From positions 1,860,001 through 1,924,000 of the forward strand of contig NZ_CP033040.1 of NCBI RefSeq assembly GCF_004293625.1: DNA of 64,000 nucleotides. Reading direction: 5' to 3'. The DNA is from Thiomicrorhabdus indica. Lineage in GTDB: Bacteria; Pseudomonadota; Gammaproteobacteria; Thiomicrospirales; Thiomicrospiraceae. Positions 7,737-16,068 of this stretch are shown in pieces (position 1 is the stretch's first letter; each line of letters opens with the position of its first letter). The translations under genes and the position numbers were made by a program. The notes below the pieces were generated by a model that made no database searches, was not told the origin of the DNA, and saw only the letters and a program-made list of their open reading frames with translations.

Positions 7737-9082
7737 TTACTGCCTCCTAGATACACAGAGAAATTCAACTCGCCACGACTCTGAGAATCTAAGTTGATAC
7801 CAAACGATTGATGTAAAACGTAAAACGATTGTGACTTTGTAAAACTGTTTTTATTAAGTAAGTTCGTTAACAACTCAGCGTTACCAACCGCCTTAATTTC
7901 AGCTTTATAGAACAGTGTTTTATCTGAAATATTTAATTCTTGATTTCCTTTTTGAATGATTGGTTCAAATTTTGATACTTGAAATCTTGACAGCCCAAAT
8001 TGTCCAAGAATTTTGATGATCTCACCTCTATGCTTGAACAGTTGTTTTTCTGTGATTACCTCTTCAAGAGGAATCAATTTAGAACCCGATTTTGATTCTT
8101 TTTGAAGTTCTTGGAGTTTGAAAACAGAGGTAGCAGCCTGATCGTCTTGCTGACTGGAGGCTTTAAAATCAACGCCAATTAAATCGATCTTCCCTAATGG
8201 GTTAACTTTAGCGGTTGCGGCTTGCCATTGGACAGTACAGGTGCTTTGATCGCACTTTAATGACTTTGGTTTATATCCACTTTGAATAACAGGTAACGAT
8301 TGATAAACGTCATGCCAAATAACAGCTGTAAATTGGGCTTTTTGGTTAGTTTGATCCAATTTCATCGACAAAGATTTCTCGTACTCATGTTTCAAAACCA
8401 AAAGACGTTTTTCTCTTTCTTCTTTTTCATTGCTGACATTAGAAATGATGTGTTTCACAACGGGTTGAGAGAAAGATTCAGGTACAGTGACATCAAGTGC
8501 GGCAGGTTTATTTAACTGAGTGTAAGCATACACAGAGGCAGTCATTACAGTTGCAGTGATGAGTAGTGCATAATTTGGTTTGCGCTTATATGCTTGACGT
8601 AATGCTTTTTTAGAGACTTCTTTATCATCAATAGCAAACTCAAGATCAGACCAAAATTGATCCGAAGTTTTTTCCTCTTGCGTTTGAGATCCATACTTCA
8701 GAAGTGGTAAATCTGAAAATGTTTGCAGAACATCTTGGTAGATAGCATCTTCGGTCAGATTATTTGATTGCAGAATCAGATCATGGCCATTGACTGGGAG
8801 ACCATTTTCAACCACTAATACCCAATATTGATCATTACCAAGATGTACGACAAAAATGCCATCAAAGTGCAAATCTGCTAGCAGTAATGACGCAACGTAT
8901 CGTCCAGCCAAAGGCTCAGAACAAAAGCCAATCAAGATATCTTTAGCTTCAAGTTTGACTTCAACTCTATGCTTTATTCCTTCTTTTTTATAATCATCGA
9001 TTAGAGTCTTAGCATCCTTTCTTGAATGCGCTAAACGCCAATCTAGACCGATTAAAAAGGGTTTTTCTCGTTGAATTAACAA
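7733..9082 (-). CDS. pilO: PilO-like type IVb pilus assembly protein
   Basis: 449 aa with one transmembrane helix (YALLITATVMTASVYAYT, residues about 173-190) splitting a cytoplasmic N-domain from a periplasmic C-domain. Length, topology and place between PilP and PilQ match R64-type PilO, which joins the cytoplasmic ATPase to the periplasmic pilus machinery. Its sequence is otherwise poorly conserved and the call rests partly on operon position. Confidence 0.82.
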   Translation of the reverse strand: MLIQREKPFLIGLDWRLAHSRKDAKTLIDDYKKEGIKHRVEVKLEAKDILIGFCSEPLAGRYVASLLLADLHFDGIFVVHLGNDQYWVLVVENGLPVNGHDLILQSNNLTEDAIYQDVLQTFSDLPLLKYGSQTQEEKTSDQFWSDLEFAIDDKEVSKKALRQAYKRKPNYALLITATVMTASVYAYTQLNKPAALDVTVPESFSQPVVKHIISNVSNEKEEREKRLLVLKHEYEKSLSMKLDQTNQKAQFTAVIWHDVYQSLPVIQSGYKPKSLKCDQSTCTVQWQAATAKVNPLGKIDLIGVDFKASSQQDDQAATSVFKLQELQKESKSGSKLIPLEEVITEKQLFKHRGEIIKILGQFGLSRFQVSKFEPIIQKGNQELNISDKTLFYKAEIKAVGNAELLTNLLNKNSFTKSQSFYVLHQSFGINLDSQSRGELNFSVYLGGSK

Positions 9083-9086
9083 GTGA

Positions 9087-9533
9087 CTACCTCATTGTCA
9101 TTGGATTAGCTGTATTAGCATTCATAGGAAGAAGGGTAACTTTGCCTCCGGCCGACACTTCAACTGAAGTTGGGGTGATATTGGAAATCTTGACACCAGG
9201 ATTCACGACACCATTGAGTGAAACAATTCTTTGAGAACCATTTTGATAAGACAGCCTGGCTTGGAATTTTCCATCAACGCCTACAATGGAAAGAACTGTA
9301 GGTAAAACGCCAAATAATTTTTCCTCTAAACGTTTTTGTATATCGATCTTAGAAATTTTAGCGTTTAACTTTGAGTTTTCTTGATTCAACGTTTCCATAT
9401 CAAGCTGATGCATTAATCGTTTCAGTTCGATGTCGGCAATACTGGGTTTACTGACATCCATTGACTCTTGAGCTTGGGATGCATTCGTTGCTAAAATTAA
9501 AGGAATCAAGAATAAAACGGATTTGTTAAACAT
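9087..9533 (-). CDS. pilP: PilP-like periplasmic pilus protein
   Basis: 148 aa. Signal peptide with cleavage after about NASQA, then a coiled-coil-prone segment (ELKRLMHQLDMETLNQENSK) and a beta-rich C-terminal domain (GVNPGVKISNITPTSVEVSAG), the usual PilP layout. PilP links the inner-membrane complex to the secretin. It lies 2 bp after pilN and 4 bp before pilO. Confidence 0.82.
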   Translation of the reverse strand: MFNKSVLFLIPLILATNASQAQESMDVSKPSIADIELKRLMHQLDMETLNQENSKLNAKISKIDIQKRLEEKLFGVLPTVLSIVGVDGKFQARLSYQNGSQRIVSLNGVVNPGVKISNITPTSVEVSAGGKVTLLPMNANTANPMTMR

Positions 9534-9535
9534 AA

Positions 9536-11113
9536 TTACACCACCCGATCGTTAGAGGTTTTTATCGTCAATAAGATAATGCTGATATCTCTAGATTCTT
9601 CGTAATTTCGAGAAATACCGAAGATGCCATTTTGAGAACTCTCTGATGCTCTTGACTGATCCAATCCCACCAACATAATGGTCTGACCATCTTTAAGCAC
9701 CGCTTGTTGCTGCATACTTTGAGAGCTAATACGCGGTAATTGATAAGTTTCTGAGCCTACAGAAACATCCTCCATCGCTATCAGATTTGACATTTGTAGC
9801 TGGTACTGCAAAAGAATACGATTATCAATCAAGATCATCGGCAAGAAATTCGCAGTTAACCCAACGGTCTTAGAGTCAATATTGGGTGTTAAAATAACGC
9901 CTGAATCCTGAATGACATTAGAAGAGATTGATCTTAAGTAAGGAACTTCCTCAGCATTCTGATAGGGAGCAGGTTGTCCGTTCATTGCAACAACTTGACC
10001 TTGTATTCTCAAAGACACATCCCCAAGTGTTTTAATTGCTTTCAAAATTGCTTCAAAACCATAGGATTTATCCATTCCTGACAAAATCAATTGTCCAGAG
10101 CCAGACGAAGCAGTACTGCCCAGTGTTGATTGCAAGACTTGTAGATTTGCATTGTTAATTAATGATTCGAAGTTGATATTTAAAGCGGCACTACTTCCGT
10201 CTTTAAGTGACAAATTGATAACCTTAAGATCCACCAAAATGTTACGACTGAAACGACGATTTACCGAATCAATATAACGTTGAATGGCACTGTGAACATG
10301 AGGTTTAGCAGTGATGGTTATAGACCCTAGATCTGGATTCGCGACTGCAAATCCTTTGCGTCCTTCAACACTCATGGATGCATTTGATTCATTATTGTTC
10401 GACGGATCAGCACGACCGCCTAAAATGGCCAAAACCCCATTAAGTACGGAACGCCAAGGAGACACATTGATATCATTGGAAATCGTGACACTGGCTCCTG
10501 ATGACACCGAATCTCCTGAAGGATTGAGTGACATTGAAGCCATGACTGGCTTTGATCCGGCCGGAATGCTTAATCCGTAAGTTTGCGTTTTATAACGATA
10601 AAAGTTTATGGAGTTATGGTTTTCACCGACCTCCCAGGAAAGATCAAATTCTTTAGCGACCTGATCTAAAAAACCTTCCAAAGTGCCCGAAAATAAAATG
10701 GTTGCTTTAGGCACTTCCTGAACGGCATCTTGAGTAGTTAATAATTTCGCATCATCAAGCGCTTGTTGCGCATTGAAATACAAACCGGTCTGTAGAGTTA
10801 GATCCGCTAAAATGCCTTTGAAATCACGATTTTGGGCGGAGTAACTGATTTTCTTAGAGAGTGCTTCTGGTTTTGATTTGTTCTGTAGTGATACTTCACT
10901 ACCAGCAATTAAAGGTTTTTGAGACAGGTATTTTTGCCCCTCAAACATTTCATTACTTCTTGCAACAATGTCATTGACTTCAAGTTTTGTTTTTTCAATG
11001 GTGTCTTGTGCTTTTTTCTTGGTTGATTCGCAACCATTTAATGAAATGGCAGCAACTCCAAATAGGCAAGCGATCAATATACGTTTGTTAAATACCATTT
11101 CCTTAATCCTCAT
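9536..11113 (-). CDS. pilN: PilN-like lipoprotein secretin
   Basis: 525 aa. Signal peptide with lipobox SLNG-C28, so the protein is an outer-membrane lipoprotein. Residues about 110-180 form an N-domain; the C-terminal half has secretin traits (VLKDGQTIMLVGL, GSETYQLPRISSQSM). It forms the outer-membrane channel for the pilus. It overlaps the pilL stop by 11 bp. Confidence 0.92.
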   Translation of the reverse strand: MRIKEMVFNKRILIACLFGVAAISLNGCESTKKKAQDTIEKTKLEVNDIVARSNEMFEGQKYLSQKPLIAGSEVSLQNKSKPEALSKKISYSAQNRDFKGILADLTLQTGLYFNAQQALDDAKLLTTQDAVQEVPKATILFSGTLEGFLDQVAKEFDLSWEVGENHNSINFYRYKTQTYGLSIPAGSKPVMASMSLNPSGDSVSSGASVTISNDINVSPWRSVLNGVLAILGGRADPSNNNESNASMSVEGRKGFAVANPDLGSITITAKPHVHSAIQRYIDSVNRRFSRNILVDLKVINLSLKDGSSAALNINFESLINNANLQVLQSTLGSTASSGSGQLILSGMDKSYGFEAILKAIKTLGDVSLRIQGQVVAMNGQPAPYQNAEEVPYLRSISSNVIQDSGVILTPNIDSKTVGLTANFLPMILIDNRILLQYQLQMSNLIAMEDVSVGSETYQLPRISSQSMQQQAVLKDGQTIMLVGLDQSRASESSQNGIFGISRNYEESRDISIILLTIKTSNDRVV

Positions 11114-12278
11114 TTACACCGGCTTTCGTTGATACGACTTTAATAGCATTTTCATAGACCATAATGTCAATGGGCTTACCTTCATCTTTTAAGTGTTCGA
11201 CAACTTTGGTTGCAGCTTCGACGGCACTTTTGGCATGAATCTCTGTATCGGCAACAGCTGGCCATGTAAAGTTTGGTTCCCAAATCAATGGAAAGTTTTC
11301 GGCTTCAGCCCAAGAACGAAGTACTTCATCAATTCTTTTGCCTTTGGATAAGGTATAAATCTGATGGCTCGTTTGAATTTCTCGGTCACTATCTAAAGTT
11401 TTTTTCTGTTGTGGGATAGTTTTAGGAGCCTGTGAAATGGATGCTGTCATTGATGTGTTGCAAGCTGGCTGTAAAAACAGTACATCAGTTCTTCTTTGCT
11501 CAGCACTGTTTAAGCTTTTATCTGGGTGTTCACCTAACACTTCATGTTCAACGATATCGTTACCCAATTCAAAATGCTTCAAAGTCTTCATGACATACAG
11601 CATTCGAGCTTGAGCTAAACCTTCGTTATAACGTCGATCACCGGCATGATCCGTATAGGAACGAATGGCTAGCTTTCGCCCTTTCACGCTATTCAATTTG
11701 ACCGCATTCAAAAGTTGGTTTTTAGAGGATTCTGATAACTTAAAAACTTTTTTAGGGTAAAGAATTTTGAATTGATCAACGACATTGAATTCTTTGCACT
11801 GCCCTTGCAATGGTTTTTCAATAAAAACCGTGTTCTTGTACATAGGTTTTTCATCAAGCATTGCTTTTGCACCATCAGCCAACTTAAACGATACAGTGCG
11901 ACGAACAGGATTTATGATTGGAGACCAGTAGCTACCTGCGATTACTTTTAATGCATCTTCCAAAGCGATAGGACCCAAACGTCTATAAACTCTTGGTAAG
12001 GGTTGGCTAAAAAGGTTTTCAATATGCTTGTCTTGATTAAATTCATCTAATCGGTAGCCTGAGCCAACCAGAATGATTTCGAACGCCTGTTTAATATTTT
12101 TCACTGAAGACGGAAAAATAAACTCGACCTCCATACTTAAAGGATTCTTTTGTGCCTCAGTAGGTTCAGTTGAACTCGTGGTATAGCGACCAATTTGAAT
12201 ATCACCAGCCAACGAAAGCATAGAATTTGAACTTGTCAGTACTGAAAGAACGGAGACAACCAAAAATTTACGTGTCAT
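11103..12278 (-). CDS. pilL: PilL-like protein with OmpA-like peptidoglycan-binding domain
   Basis: 391 aa. Signal peptide, then a PilL/TcpQ-type N-domain (residues about 45-150), an OmpA-like domain (about 160-270, with LAIRSYTDHAGDRRYNEGLA and a following Arg-rich helix), and a TcpQ-type C-domain (about 305-385, VLRSWAEAENFPLIWEPNFT). The OmpA-like insert would fix the secretin complex to the cell wall and is unusual for PilL. It is the first gene of the pilus-DGR operon; the ATG at 12278 has an AAAAGG ribosome site. Confidence 0.85.
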   Translation of the reverse strand: MTRKFLVVSVLSVLTSSNSMLSLAGDIQIGRYTTSSTEPTEAQKNPLSMEVEFIFPSSVKNIKQAFEIILVGSGYRLDEFNQDKHIENLFSQPLPRVYRRLGPIALEDALKVIAGSYWSPIINPVRRTVSFKLADGAKAMLDEKPMYKNTVFIEKPLQGQCKEFNVVDQFKILYPKKVFKLSESSKNQLLNAVKLNSVKGRKLAIRSYTDHAGDRRYNEGLAQARMLYVMKTLKHFELGNDIVEHEVLGEHPDKSLNSAEQRRTDVLFLQPACNTSMTASISQAPKTIPQQKKTLDSDREIQTSHQIYTLSKGKRIDEVLRSWAEAENFPLIWEPNFTWPAVADTEIHAKSAVEAATKVVEHLKDEGKPIDIMVYENAIKVVSTKAGVNED

Positions 12279-12573
12279 GCTAAAAAACCTTTTATTTGAT
12301 TAATTAGCATTATCGGGTAAATAAAAAAACAACACCCCGATTACAAAATACAAAAACTTGCATTTGTAAATTCAGATATAAAAAAACCGCTCAGAAGGCG
12401 GTTTTATAAGGCTCACAGCCTAAAATAAGTAAATGCATTTTTTAAGAAAATAAATAATAAAAGAGTATTTAAAGTTCAGTTTAGTCAAGTTAAAGGTAAG
12501 AGAGATTGAACACCGATAGACTTTATTTAAAGCCCATTGGTGTTCAATCCATAGTAGGACTGAACATTAGAAA
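12279..12573 (-). other. Intergenic region upstream of pilL
   Basis: 295 bp without a gene. It holds an intrinsic terminator (12381-12406) for the genes to its right, an AT-rich 100 bp segment that must contain the pilus promoter (no confident -35/-10 pair seen), and the 5' end of the 216-bp duplication. Confidence 0.6.
12381..12406 (-). terminator. Intrinsic terminator before the pilus operon
   Basis: AACCGCC-type stem closing ACCGC with GCGGT, followed on the minus strand by a run of seven T. It separates the small-gene cluster from pilL. Confidence 0.75.
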
Positions 12574-12720
12574 TCAAGGTAACTCATTCATAATCTTCTC
12601 AACTTGAGCGTTTTCACCATAATTGGTAAAAGGCTCAAAATTGCCATCAGCTACAAACAAAGCGACCGTAAGCGCCACAATCAACGCCATGACTGGCGGT
12701 TTAGTAATAAGACTCAACAT
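12505..12720 (-). repeat. 216-bp direct duplication, copy 1
   Basis: Matches 14172-14387 over 216 bp with five differences, all transitions. It contains a 10-bp inverted repeat (12505-12514 with 12539-12548) and a complete 48-aa gene. The two copies flank ardC. Confidence 0.93.
12574..12720 (-). CDS. 48-aa single-pass membrane peptide, copy 1
   Basis: MLSLITKPPVMALIVALTVA begins the protein: a transmembrane helix at residues about 8-25, then an acidic tail (DGNFEPFTNYGENAQVEKIM). Start ATG 12720 with a GGAG site; a longer in-frame extension to 12813 runs into the structured leader. It differs from copy 2 by two residues (VA versus IT in the helix end). No family recognised. The small size, duplication and position beside ardC suggest an element-maintenance or mating-related role, but that is a guess. 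Confidence 0.65.
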   Translation of the reverse strand: MLSLITKPPVMALIVALTVALFVADGNFEPFTNYGENAQVEKIMNELP

Positions 12721-12790
12721 CATATCTCTCCAAATAAGAGATACAGCACTCCCCTTCAGGGTTGTGTGTACCCCGAAGGTTAAAAATAGA
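12721..12790 (-). promoter_or_regulatory. Structured 5' leader of the 48-aa gene copy 1
   Basis: The minus strand forms a hairpin CCTTCGGGGT/ACCCTGAAGG. Its GGGGTAC can instead pair with downstream GTATCTC (two G-U pairs). This is the same two-way fold as in the other leaders of this region but with different bases, which supports the structure. A separate palindrome CGACCGGTAAACCGGTCG lies at 12791-12808. Confidence 0.55.
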
Positions 12791-12834
12791 TCGACCGGTA
12801 AACCGGTCGCCACTTACTCAGTTATCTCGCTTGC

Positions 12835-12903
12835 TTAGAAAGCAGCAGGCGAATACAATAAAAAAGCAAGGAAGATGAAAATTGCAGTAAGGGGCATTTT
12901 CAT
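12835..12903 (-). CDS. 22-aa hydrophobic peptide
   Basis: MKMPLTAIFIFLAFLLYSPA... is preceded by a strong GGAGG seven bases before ATG 12903. It looks like a lone signal peptide or small membrane protein, or an entry-exclusion or toxin-like peptide. A longer frame over the same DNA (12818-13003) has no good start. Real translation is plausible but unproven. Confidence 0.45.
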   Translation of the reverse strand: MKMPLTAIFIFLAFLLYSPAAF

Positions 12904-12999
12904 ACTTACCTCCAAAATAGACGGCATCGAAAGGTGCCGTTTTCCTTTTCTGGCGATTGCCAGACCGGTTGAACGCCCTTACTCGCTCAAACCTAAACA

Positions 13000-13989
13000 T
13001 CAAGCTACTTGATCATCAAACAAATCAGCTTGATAATCCGTCAGCTTATCGACAAAGCGAACCGCTTTCATTGCTTCTTGAGAAGCTTTGAAAATTGCCT
13101 TATGGTCATTTTTTAAAATTTTGATCCAACTTCTAATGTATTTGACATGGCTGTCATCGATTTCTCTTTCAAAACCAATATCTGCCGCTTTAAATACAGA
13201 GAACAATTCCGCAATTAATTCTTCAAAGGCATATCGATCTGATCCAAACGAATCAAAGTCAACAATCCCTTCTCTTGATAATCTATTTTCTGCGCCAGTC
13301 CAATGACCGGCCTCATGCAAAACAGTTGCGTAGTAAGCTTGCTCTGAGTGAAACTTGCCCTTTTCAGGAACTGTAACCGAATCGGTTAATGGTGAATAAA
13401 AAGCTTTATTTCCTTTATGCATTAACTTAAAAGGATCTTCTGAATCTTTTAACAATTGCACAAATGCCTCAGCCTGAGTAATTGGTGAAAATGTTTCACC
13501 AAGCCCTGATAGCCCTTCTTGAGACAATGGTTGGTAAAAGGTTTCATCCAGTCCCTCGATTTGCTCCACATTAAAATAAGGTGCAAATCGATATGACCAA
13601 ATAATTTCTTCACCGTTTTCCATAGCTTGCTGGATACGCTCTTGGTTAGGCGAGAACAACTTACCATTTTCATCTTTCAAAAATGGACGCAGCCAAAATA
13701 CCAAGGTTGATTTACTTCCCTTGATAACTTTGCCCCCTAGTTCAATTGCCTGCTTAAAGGTAAGCCAACGATTAACTTCAAAGCCATGTTGAACCATAGA
13801 CATATAGCAAATGATTTGAGAAACCCCAATTAATCGTTTACCTGTTTTTGCATTAGTCGCAACAGAAGTCATACGATCCCAGGGACATTTCCAAGATTCA
13901 TTGTTGAGTCCATTTTCAAGTGCTTCAACAATTTGGTTTGTGATTTTCTCGAATGCATCTTTATTATTCGATTTCTTTTTAAAAGTCAT
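13000..13989 (-). CDS. ardC: ArdC-like antirestriction protein
   Basis: 329 aa. The N-terminal ssDNA-binding domain (DUF1738-type, residues about 10-150: WKCPWDR, GKVIKGSKSTLVFWL) is followed by a zinc metallopeptidase-like domain with HEAGH at 225-229 and a downstream Glu (AFEELIAEL). ArdC proteins protect incoming conjugative ssDNA from host restriction. Start ATG 13989 is chosen for TAGGAGATAC upstream; the longer frame to 14028 only reads into the leader. Preceded by a full P1-P4 leader. Confidence 0.9.
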   Translation of the reverse strand: MTFKKKSNNKDAFEKITNQIVEALENGLNNESWKCPWDRMTSVATNAKTGKRLIGVSQIICYMSMVQHGFEVNRWLTFKQAIELGGKVIKGSKSTLVFWLRPFLKDENGKLFSPNQERIQQAMENGEEIIWSYRFAPYFNVEQIEGLDETFYQPLSQEGLSGLGETFSPITQAEAFVQLLKDSEDPFKLMHKGNKAFYSPLTDSVTVPEKGKFHSEQAYYATVLHEAGHWTGAENRLSREGIVDFDSFGSDRYAFEELIAELFSVFKAADIGFEREIDDSHVKYIRSWIKILKNDHKAIFKASQEAMKAVRFVDKLTDYQADLFDDQVA

Positions 13990-14147
13990 AATGTATCTCC
14001 TAAATTTATAGGCAAAAAAGGGATACACCGACCCAGCAGGGAGAAGTATCCCTGATGGGTAAAAAAACTAGATCGACTGCAATGAAATGCAGCTTTGGCC
14101 AAACGATCTGTGGCGGCCAATAAGGGCGCTTATTTTAAATAAGCAAA
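13990..14147 (-). promoter_or_regulatory. Structured leader of ardC (P1-P4, two terminator-like hairpins)
   Basis: In transcript order: P1 hairpin GCTTATTT/AAATAAGC (14128-14144); P2 closing AGATCG/CGATCT (14104-14109 with 14070-14075) followed by seven T; P3 ACCCATCAGGGA/TCCCTGCTGGGT (14060-14049 with 14042-14031); P4 GGGATAC/GTATCCC (14052-14046 with 14026-14020) followed by six T and then the ribosome site. P3 and P4 share bases, so they exclude each other or form a pseudoknot. The segment is nearly identical to 16069-16222. Confidence 0.8.
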
Positions 14148-14171
14148 GGCTCGTTGAAGATGCAACGACAC

Positions 14172-14387
14172 ATTGAACACCGATAGACTTTATTTAAAGC
14201 CCATTGGTGTTCAATCCATAGTAGGACTGAACATTAGAAATCAAGGTAACTCATTCATAATCTTCTCAACTTGAGCGTTTTCACCATAATTGGTAAAAGG
14301 CTCAAAATTGCCATCGGTTATAAACAAAGCGACCGTAAGCGCCACAATTAATGCCATGACTGGCGGTTTAGTAATAAGACTCAACAT
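14172..14387 (-). repeat. 216-bp direct duplication, copy 2
   Basis: See 12505-12720. The similarity stops exactly at the start codon, so the two 48-aa genes have different leaders. Confidence 0.93.
14241..14387 (-). CDS. 48-aa single-pass membrane peptide, copy 2
   Basis: Same protein as 12574-12720 except two residues. ATG 14387 has an excellent AAAGGAGGGG site. Upstream, 14410-14470 holds an inverted repeat CTTTTCTCAG/CTGAGAAAAG and a small CCCGAAGGG hairpin, a different leader from copy 1. Two diverged leaders with near-identical coding regions suggest that both copies are expressed. Confidence 0.65.
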   Translation of the reverse strand: MLSLITKPPVMALIVALTVALFITDGNFEPFTNYGENAQVEKIMNELP

Positions 14388-14489
14388 GAACCCCTCCTTT
14401 ATAATCATCTTCGAGACTTTTCTCAGGTTTCTATAAAGAACACTGAGAAAAGCCCCGAAGGGCAGAGAGGTTGTTAAAAGCAATAGGCA

Positions 14490-14729
14490 TCAATTTTTAT
14501 TGACCCACCCTTTTTCATCAAATCCGATCAGATTTAATGCCTCGGATTCTAGCCATGCTTTAAAAGATGTCTCATCACTTAATTGAATTTCACGCTGAAG
14601 AGGGATTACCCCTTCGACACCTTGACACTTAATCGTAACAAGTTCGGAAAAATCAAAAATTGCTTCAACTGCGCCAGCGAAGCCTTCAAAATTAGCAACA
14701 AAGCCATGATTAATTGCTTGTACAAACAT
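14490..14729 (-). CDS. Hypothetical protein, 79 aa
   Basis: Acidic small protein starting MFVQAINHGFVANFEGFAGA with a C-terminal segment SLNLIGFDEKGW-like. No family recognised and no membrane segment. ATG 14729 has GGGAGATAC upstream and a structured leader of the shared type, which supports its being a true gene of the element's early or establishment set. Confidence 0.6.
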   Translation of the reverse strand: MFVQAINHGFVANFEGFAGAVEAIFDFSELVTIKCQGVEGVIPLQREIQLSDETSFKAWLESEALNLIGFDEKGWVNKN

Positions 14730-14806
14730 AACGTATCTCCCAAAAATGAATTAGGGATACGTCGCAGCCCACACGGGATAACAAGTATCCCAATGGGTAA
14801 AAAATA
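14730..14806 (-). promoter_or_regulatory. Structured leader of the 79-aa gene
   Basis: Minus strand CCCATTGGGATACTTG... can pair GGGATA with TATCCC (proximal, 14791-14786 region with 14780-14775) or GGGATAC with GTATCCC at 14760-14754 (distal). Only P3/P4 are present, with no P1/P2, and no clean U-tract after P4. Confidence 0.6.
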
Positions 14807-14826
14807 ATTTTCTAAATGAACGCAAC

Positions 14827-15291
14827 TTAAGTCGAAAGTGACGGTGAATTAATGGACTTTTTGATTTCGGCAACCGTCTTTGGCTCCCAATGAAAATCCA
14901 ATTCAATTAATGGATGTTCACGCAATGCTGAAATCGGGATATAACCAAATTCAGCGTTTTGCGGATCATTAAAGTTCACAAATCCAAAAGCTTGATGCTG
15001 TTCAGTAGCAACAACCAACTGACCATCATCTGGATTTACAACATCTTTCGCAGTTACGTACCAATCACACCCACCTGTAAAGTAATGTAAATGGATAATC
15101 GCATCGTCACCCAAGCCATCCTGAGCATAAACGTCAGGCATGGATTGAATTACTTCATCTAACTCGCGCATTTTTTCTTCAAAATACTCGTGCTCGGAAC
15201 GCTCAATCGCCCCTAAAACGAAGGATGCTTGGGCTTTAGGCAAAAAAGACTTAAATAGTACAGTCTTGGTAAAAAAATCAGTAAATGACAT
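14827..15291 (-). CDS. DUF2958-like protein
   Basis: 154 aa. The central region reads DDAIIHLHYFTGGCDWYVTA, then AFGFVNFNDPQNAEFGYIPI and a C-terminal ELDFHWEPKTVAEI. This pattern resembles the DUF2958 family common on plasmids and ICEs, whose function is unknown. ATG 15291 has AAGGTGAGA upstream and a shared-type leader. Confidence 0.6.
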   Translation of the reverse strand: MSFTDFFTKTVLFKSFLPKAQASFVLGAIERSEHEYFEEKMRELDEVIQSMPDVYAQDGLGDDAIIHLHYFTGGCDWYVTAKDVVNPDDGQLVVATEQHQAFGFVNFNDPQNAEFGYIPISALREHPLIELDFHWEPKTVAEIKKSINSPSLST

Positions 15292-15360
15292 GGAATCTCA
15301 CCTTAAAAAAGAAAAGGGATATTCCTTCCCAGCAGGAAAAGAATATCCCACTGGAAAAAA
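15292..15360 (-). promoter_or_regulatory. Structured leader of the DUF2958-like gene
   Basis: P4 is GGGATATTC/GAATATCCC (15349-15341 with 15324-15316), a perfect 9-bp stem followed by TTTTCTTTTTT and the ribosome site. P3 is a weaker TTCCAG/CTGGGAA pairing. The stem bases differ from the ardC leader but keep pairing. Confidence 0.7.
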
Positions 15361-15373
15361 AGTTAAGCACTGA

Positions 15374-15802
15374 CTAATTGCTTGATGAAAATGAGAAAAT
15401 TTCTCTCGTTAAAAGCCTTTCTGAAATCGAACACCAAGGTGTCTCAGTTGGGCTAATATAATATTGAGCACCAAATTCAGTCATTTCTCGGCCAACGATT
15501 TCTTTCAATCCCCATTGGACTCCAAACGCATTAGTGTAGTAAAGTCGATCTCCGACTTTATATTTAAACCCGTCCTCATCGACTGGTTCGCTATAAGAGG
15601 TCAGATAGGCTAACACTTGAGCCACATTCGCTTCATTAAACTGGGTAGAGCAGCCATCTAGCAAGCTAGCACCGGAATCAGTTATTTCGCCATGAGCACA
15701 GTAACAAATGCCTTCGCTAGCAAAAATTGTTAAGTCACCAGCGACTAACTCGCCTTGAGCTTTTTGAATAACCATCCAATCGTAAATCTCTGTAAATTGC
15801 AT
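15374..15802 (-). CDS. Hypothetical protein, 142 aa
   Basis: Starts MQFTEIYDWMVIQKAQGELV at ATG 15802 with AAGGAGGT upstream; the longer frame to 15856 reads into the leader. The C-terminal part (KYKVGDRLYYTNAFGVQWG, then YYISPTETPWCSISE) looks like a small beta-barrel, perhaps SH3-like. No family recognised. One of the leader-controlled small genes near ardC. Confidence 0.6.
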   Translation of the reverse strand: MQFTEIYDWMVIQKAQGELVAGDLTIFASEGICYCAHGEITDSGASLLDGCSTQFNEANVAQVLAYLTSYSEPVDEDGFKYKVGDRLYYTNAFGVQWGLKEIVGREMTEFGAQYYISPTETPWCSISERLLTREIFSFSSSN

Positions 15803-15880
15803 GACATACCTCCTTAATAAAAAAATAGAGAGATACATCCCCCATTGGGAGATCACTCCCTAATGGGTAAAAATACAGAT
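15803..15880 (-). promoter_or_regulatory. Structured leader of the 142-aa gene
   Basis: P3 is strong: CCCATTA-GGGAG/CTCCC-AATGGG (15867-15856 with 15851-15841). P4 is imperfect (GGGAG with CTCTC) and is followed by TATTTTTTT. The general plan matches the family but this copy is the most divergent. Confidence 0.55.
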
Positions 15881-15882
15881 AT

Positions 15883-16068
15883 TTATTTACTCAACAGTTC
15901 GGCAAAGCCAACTTTGTTGCCATTAAAGTCTCTAAGGTTTATTTCTTCAAAACCTTGTTCAACTTTATCGGCTAACTCTCTCAAGATACGTGAGAGTTCG
16001 GCTTTTTCATCCAATTCAAAGGCTGCGTTACCAGTTTGAATTTCAACAATAAGTTTCTTGTTTGACAT
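15883..16068 (-). CDS. Hypothetical protein, 61 aa
   Basis: MSNKKLIVEIQTGNAAFELD begins a short alpha/beta protein with a helix AELSRILRELADKVEQGF and a C-terminal strand. No family recognised. ATG 16068 has a GGAGATAC site; the frame is open to 16197 only because it reads through the leader. The leader is nearly the same as that of ardC. Confidence 0.65.
   Translation of the reverse strand: MSNKKLIVEIQTGNAAFELDEKAELSRILRELADKVEQGFEEINLRDFNGNKVGFAELLSK

Noticed and set aside
12818-13003. 61-aa minus-strand frame between ardC and the 48-aa gene
   Set aside because: Its start has no ribosome site and it reads through leader hairpins; the overlapping 22-aa frame has the strong site.
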